Assembly (NCBI GenBank): GCA_030150565.1
Contig: JASLFR010000041.1
Span: 1-8,502 of the forward strand
Direction: 5' to 3'
DNA length: 8,502 bases
From: Cardiobacteriales bacterium
GTDB lineage: Bacteria > Pseudomonadota > Gammaproteobacteria > Cardiobacteriales > Wohlfahrtiimonadaceae
How positions within the stretch are numbered: position 1 is the first letter of the stretch; each line of letters begins with the position of its first letter. Position numbers and translations under genes: made by a program. Of the stretch, positions 5,767 through 8,502 are shown piece by piece. The notes beneath the pieces were generated by a model. It worked only from the letters and a program-made list of their open reading frames with translations, searched no databases and was not told where the DNA came from.

Positions 5767-6846
5767 ATGTTAGAAAAATTTAAAGAGAATCTACGCGTTG
5801 AGCGTTGGAAAGATACGCCCTTTCGCGAAATTTTAGCGATCGATTGGCAAGCAGCGCCTGAGGTGGAATCGAGCGCGCCGATCAATGCGCTTCTCCCTGA
5901 AGAGAGTGTCATTATCCCTATTGTTAATGGGGTGATTGCAAATCGTTGGATCGATGATAAGCAGCTTCCTGATGGTCTGCTTCTCCACGCAGAGGGGAGA
6001 AAGGTTGCCATCACGCTTGTTAAAGAGAGCCTTATTGAGCGTCCCATTGTCTTTTATCTAGAGCATAATGCTAAGGAGCCTCTCCACTTCTCACCTGAAA
6101 TTACCGTTAAAGCAGAAGCGGGTAGCCGTGCAAGCTTTATGATGATTGAAGCGGGAGAGGGGCAATATCTCACCACCCCTAAAGTGCGGGTTGATGTTGA
6201 GAAGTCGGCTCATATTGAGTGGATTCGTACCTCCATCAATAGCGACAGCGCTTATAGCGTTGTTGATTTTAAGGCAAATCAAGCAGAAGAGAGCCACTTT
6301 CATCTAGTGAGCTATCAGAGCCGCACTAAATTATCTCGTCTCTATGCACGCATGGAGGTGAATGGAGAGGAGGCGTTTACAAAGCTTGATGGGCTCAATA
6401 TCGGAATCGAGCGTCAACATCTTGCTCACGTTATTGATATGGCGCATATGGTGCCCAATTGCTCTAGTGAGCAGCAGATTAAGAATATTATTAAAGATCG
6501 TGCAGTGGCTCTCTTTGATGGGGAGATCTACGTCAATAAAGATGCGCAGAAGATCGATGCTGATCAGATGACCCGCTCCCTTATTTTAGATGATGGCGCG
6601 CGCACTTTAACGATCCCTCGATTAGAGATTTACGCCGATGATGTTCAATGTACACATGGGGCAACAGTTGGATTCATTGAGAAGAGCCATCTCTTCTATC
6701 TGCAATCACGGGGTTTGAGCGAAGAGAGTGCTCGTAAACTACTGATGCGTGCATATGGTGCTGAAATCATTGAGAGCATCACGCATCAATCGCTACAAGA
6801 GTGGTTACTACACGTATTAGATGAAGATATTGAGCGTCTGCTCTAA
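5767..6846 (+). CDS. sufD: Fe-S cluster assembly protein SufD (short form)
   Basis: SufD is the paralogue and partner of SufB in the SufBC2D complex and is needed for iron acquisition and a stable scaffold. The N-terminal RVERWKDTPFREIL (11-24) aligns with the RKHENWKYTPLEGL region of E. coli SufD. The C-terminal core shows GAQ-like DAQKIDADQMTRSLIL (259-274), LEIYADDVQCTHGATVG (286-302) and FYLQSRGLSEESAR (310-323). C295 and H297 match E. coli C358 and H360, the residues proposed to sit at the SufB-SufD interface where the cluster forms. At 359 residues it is about 60 shorter than E. coli SufD (423). Much of the loss is the N-terminal helical segment and the rest is scattered in the variable middle. 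The frame is open upstream to 5701, inside sufC, but the ATG at 5767 follows AAGAGGAGGAG (5746-5756) and gives the conserved start. There is no frameshift sign. Confidence 0.94.
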   Translation: MLEKFKENLRVERWKDTPFREILAIDWQAAPEVESSAPINALLPEESVIIPIVNGVIANRWIDDKQLPDGLLLHAEGRKVAITLVKESLIERPIVFYLEHNAKEPLHFSPEITVKAEAGSRASFMMIEAGEGQYLTTPKVRVDVEKSAHIEWIRTSINSDSAYSVVDFKANQAEESHFHLVSYQSRTKLSRLYARMEVNGEEAFTKLDGLNIGIERQHLAHVIDMAHMVPNCSSEQQIKNIIKDRAVALFDGEIYVNKDAQKIDADQMTRSLILDDGARTLTIPRLEIYADDVQCTHGATVGFIEKSHLFYLQSRGLSEESARKLLMRAYGAEIIESITHQSLQEWLLHVLDEDIERLL

Positions 6847-6866
6847 CGGAATCTTCAGAATCGATA

Positions 6867-6873
6867 AAGGAGG
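6867..6873 (+). promoter_or_regulatory. Strong ribosome binding site that decides the GTG start of sufS
   Basis: AAGGAGG, nearly the full anti-Shine-Dalgarno complement, ends 6 nt before the GTG at 6880. No ATG lies near the conserved N-terminus (LPHIREQFPIF), so the GTG start is well supported despite being non-standard. Confidence 0.75.
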
Positions 6874-6879
6874 AGAGCT

Positions 6880-8097
6880 GTGATCTCATTACCCCATATT
6901 CGGGAACAATTCCCAATCTTTGCTCAAGAGGTGAAGGGGCGAAAAATCGCTTTTTTAGATACAGGAGCTTCTGCACAGAAACCGCAAGTGGTGATTGATG
7001 CAGAGCGAGCCTGTTATGAAGAGTATTACGCCAATATTCATCGTGGTGTCTACTATTTTAGTGAGCGCTCAACGCATGAATATGAGCGAGTTCGTGGGAT
7101 TGCAGCACGCTTTATTGGCGCTGAGGATGAAGCAGAGGTAATCTTCACCAAAGGTGCAACAGAGAGCATCAATCTTGTGGCGCAAAGTTACGGGCGTATG
7201 GTGCTTCAAGCGGGGGATCGTGTGGTGATTTCAGAGATGGAGCATCACGCCAATATTGTTCCGTGGCAGGTGATCTGCGCTGAGCGGGGTGCTGAGCTTC
7301 TTGTAGCTCCCATCAACGATCAGGGGGAGCTTGAGTATAAGAAGTTGGAAGCGCTTCTCGATGATCGAGTAAAAATTGTAGCGATGACACAGGTCTCTAA
7401 TGTTTTAGGAACGATCAATGATGTTGAACGCATCGTGAAGATGGCGCACTCCGTAGGGGCAAAAGTATTGATTGATGGCGCGCAGGGTGCTGTGCATCAA
7501 CCGCTCGATGTTAAAGCGCTCGATATCGATTTCTACGCCTTCTCCTCCCATAAATTGTATGGGCCAACAGGTGTGGGGGTTCTCTATGGAAAGCGTCAAT
7601 TACTGGAAGAGATGCCCCCTTATCAGACTGGTGGCGATATGATTGAAGTGGTCACTTTCGAATCTTCAACCTATGCTCCGCTCCCCAATAAGTTTGAAGC
7701 GGGAACCCCTAATATTGCGGGTGTTATCGGTTTTGGTAAGGCGTTAGAGTGGATTGAGTCGATCGGATTTGAGACGATCGTCGCTCACGAAACGGCTCTT
7801 CTTCAGTATGCAACAGAAGCGCTGAAGAGCATCCCTGAGCTAACTATTATTGGGGAAGCGAAAGAGAAATCGGGTGTGATCTCATTTGCTCTGAAAGGGA
7901 TTCATCCCCACGATATTGGGACTCTGCTCGATCATGAGGGGGTTGCGATTCGTGTGGGGCACCACTGCGCTCAACCGTTAATGAAGCGGATGAAAGTTCC
8001 AGCAACGGCACGAATGTCGCTCGGTATCTACAACAATAGCGAAGATATCGATCGTTTAGTGGCAGCCCTTAAAAAGGTGGTTGAGCTTTTTGCTTAA
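6880..8097 (+). CDS. sufS: Cysteine desulfurase SufS (group II)
   Basis: SufS is a PLP enzyme that removes sulfur from L-cysteine, leaving alanine and an enzyme persulfide that feeds SufBCD through a SufE- or SufU-type carrier. The 405 residues match E. coli SufS (406). Visible features: the N-terminal FLDTGASAQKPQVVID (25-40); NIHRGVYYFSERST (52-65); H123 in EHHANIVPWQ, which stacks on the PLP ring; D199 and Q202 in DGAQ; the Schiff-base lysine K225 in SSHKLYGPTG; the catalytic C363 in RVGHHCAQP; and R378 in ARMSLGIYN. The short catalytic-loop form RVGHHCAQP marks group II (SufS/CsdA) and not IscS or NifS group I. GTG start with a strong ribosome binding site, 33 bp after sufD. It is the last gene of the operon, with a terminator 20 nt downstream. 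No SufE or SufU gene is adjacent in the window, so its sulfur acceptor must be encoded elsewhere. Confidence 0.97.
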   Translation: MISLPHIREQFPIFAQEVKGRKIAFLDTGASAQKPQVVIDAERACYEEYYANIHRGVYYFSERSTHEYERVRGIAARFIGAEDEAEVIFTKGATESINLVAQSYGRMVLQAGDRVVISEMEHHANIVPWQVICAERGAELLVAPINDQGELEYKKLEALLDDRVKIVAMTQVSNVLGTINDVERIVKMAHSVGAKVLIDGAQGAVHQPLDVKALDIDFYAFSSHKLYGPTGVGVLYGKRQLLEEMPPYQTGGDMIEVVTFESSTYAPLPNKFEAGTPNIAGVIGFGKALEWIESIGFETIVAHETALLQYATEALKSIPELTIIGEAKEKSGVISFALKGIHPHDIGTLLDHEGVAIRVGHHCAQPLMKRMKVPATARMSLGIYNNSEDIDRLVAALKKVVELFA

Positions 8098-8116
8098 CCG
8101 TTTTATCGATTTAGAG

Positions 8117-8145
8117 AAGCCTTCACCTGTGTGAGGGCTTTTTTT
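8117..8145 (+). terminator. Rho-independent terminator of the suf operon
   Basis: A stem of about 10 bp pairs AGCCTTCAC (8118-8126) with GTGAGGGCT (8131-8139) with one G-U pair and a 4-nt loop (CTGT). An outer A-T pair is possible at 8117/8140. It runs directly into seven T residues (8139-8145). It starts 20 nt after the sufS stop. The T tract abuts the ribosome binding site of the next gene. Confidence 0.92.
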
Positions 8146-8162
8146 ATGAGGAGGGAAGAGAG

Positions 8163-8502
8163 ATGCCCCCATTAAATAAAGAGCAGTTGCGGAGAGATTA
8201 TTTAGCAAAGCGAAGAGCGCTCCCTTTCAGCGAGATACTCGCCCGCTCTTTTAGAGTAACAGAGGCGGTTAAGGGGAGAATTACGATTGAAGCGGGTGGG
8301 CTTTACCACCTCTTTCTCCCGATTAAAGAGCAGAATGAGCTGAATACCTATCCATTAATTGAGTGGATCTGGAGTAAGGGGGGGAGAGTTGTTATCTCCC
8401 GTGTTGAGGGGGTGGATCTGCACCACTATCTGCTCACTCCACAGAGTCTGCTCACCTATAATCGTTGGGGAATCTTGGAGCCGATCCCTTCAACTACTCC
8501 TT
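8163..8502 (+). CDS. ygfA: 5-formyltetrahydrofolate cyclo-ligase, partial (runs off the right edge)
   Basis: This ATP-dependent enzyme (MTHFS, YgfA/Fau family) converts 5-formyl-THF to 5,10-methenyl-THF, returning an otherwise inert folate to one-carbon metabolism. Only the first 113 codons are visible of an expected 180-200. The N-terminal basic helix NKEQLRRDYLAKRRALP (5-21) is typical. It is followed by YHLFLPIKEQNELNTYPLIEW (48-68, with the FLPIK...E..T.PLI family pattern), a GGRVVISRV strand (73-81), LHHYLL (86-91) and TYNRWGILEP (98-107), which fits the family N.WGI.EP block. The ATG at 8163 follows GAGGAGGG (8148-8155) at 7-nt spacing. An ATG at 8146 is out of frame and closes after nine codons. 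The gene sits just after the suf terminator, with no clear promoter of its own, so it may depend on read-through. The family was assigned from motifs recalled without a search. Confidence 0.85.
   Translation, partial: MPPLNKEQLRRDYLAKRRALPFSEILARSFRVTEAVKGRITIEAGGLYHLFLPIKEQNELNTYPLIEWIWSKGGRVVISRVEGVDLHHYLLTPQSLLTYNRWGILEPIPSTTP

Noticed and set aside
8146..8175. ATG at 8146 as a leader peptide or start for the downstream gene
   Set aside because: It is out of frame with the cyclo-ligase, ends after nine codons, and overlaps the ribosome binding site of the real start.
1..8502. Mobile element, CRISPR, toxin-antitoxin, defence or other accessory system
   Set aside because: All coding space is filled by conserved housekeeping genes in a consistent orientation, and no direct-repeat array or foreign gene was found.

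Overview
The window looks like ordinary chromosome from a gammaproteobacterium. The evidence is a hexameric (type II) citrate synthase very similar to E. coli GltA and a suf operon led by an Rrf2-type regulator, the layout I associate with Xanthomonas-like and other non-enteric gammaproteobacteria. The AT-leaning codon use would fit the Cardiobacteriales (Ignatzschineria or Wohlfahrtiimonas), but that genus-level guess is weak. No mobile element, CRISPR array, tRNA or rRNA was seen. All genes lie on the + strand.

Layout: 1-172 holds a promoter, a 12-bp palindrome and a leader hairpin. Then come gltA (173-1447) with a strong terminator (1502-1544), and eno (1582-2868) followed by a GC-rich hairpin without a U tract. 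At 2922-2958 a sigma70-like promoter is almost entirely covered by a 32-bp near-perfect palindrome. It drives the apparent operon rrf2 regulator - sufB - sufC - sufD - sufS (2981-8097). The operon ends in a strong terminator (8117-8145). A 5-formyltetrahydrofolate cyclo-ligase gene (8163 onward) runs off the right edge.

How the genes work together: citrate synthase and enolase are central carbon enzymes transcribed as separate units. The suf genes encode a complete core Fe-S assembly machine. SufS takes sulfur from cysteine, and the SufB-SufC-SufD ATPase scaffold builds the cluster. The first gene encodes a regulator with three cysteines that could bind an Fe-S cluster and so sense supply. 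The palindrome over the promoter is the natural candidate for its operator, giving a feedback loop. The sulfur carrier (SufE or SufU) and an A-type carrier (SufA) are not in the window.

I found no sign of a wholly new system. The points most worth a second look are the suf operator, which does not match the IscR motifs I know, and the palindrome and hairpin upstream of gltA.
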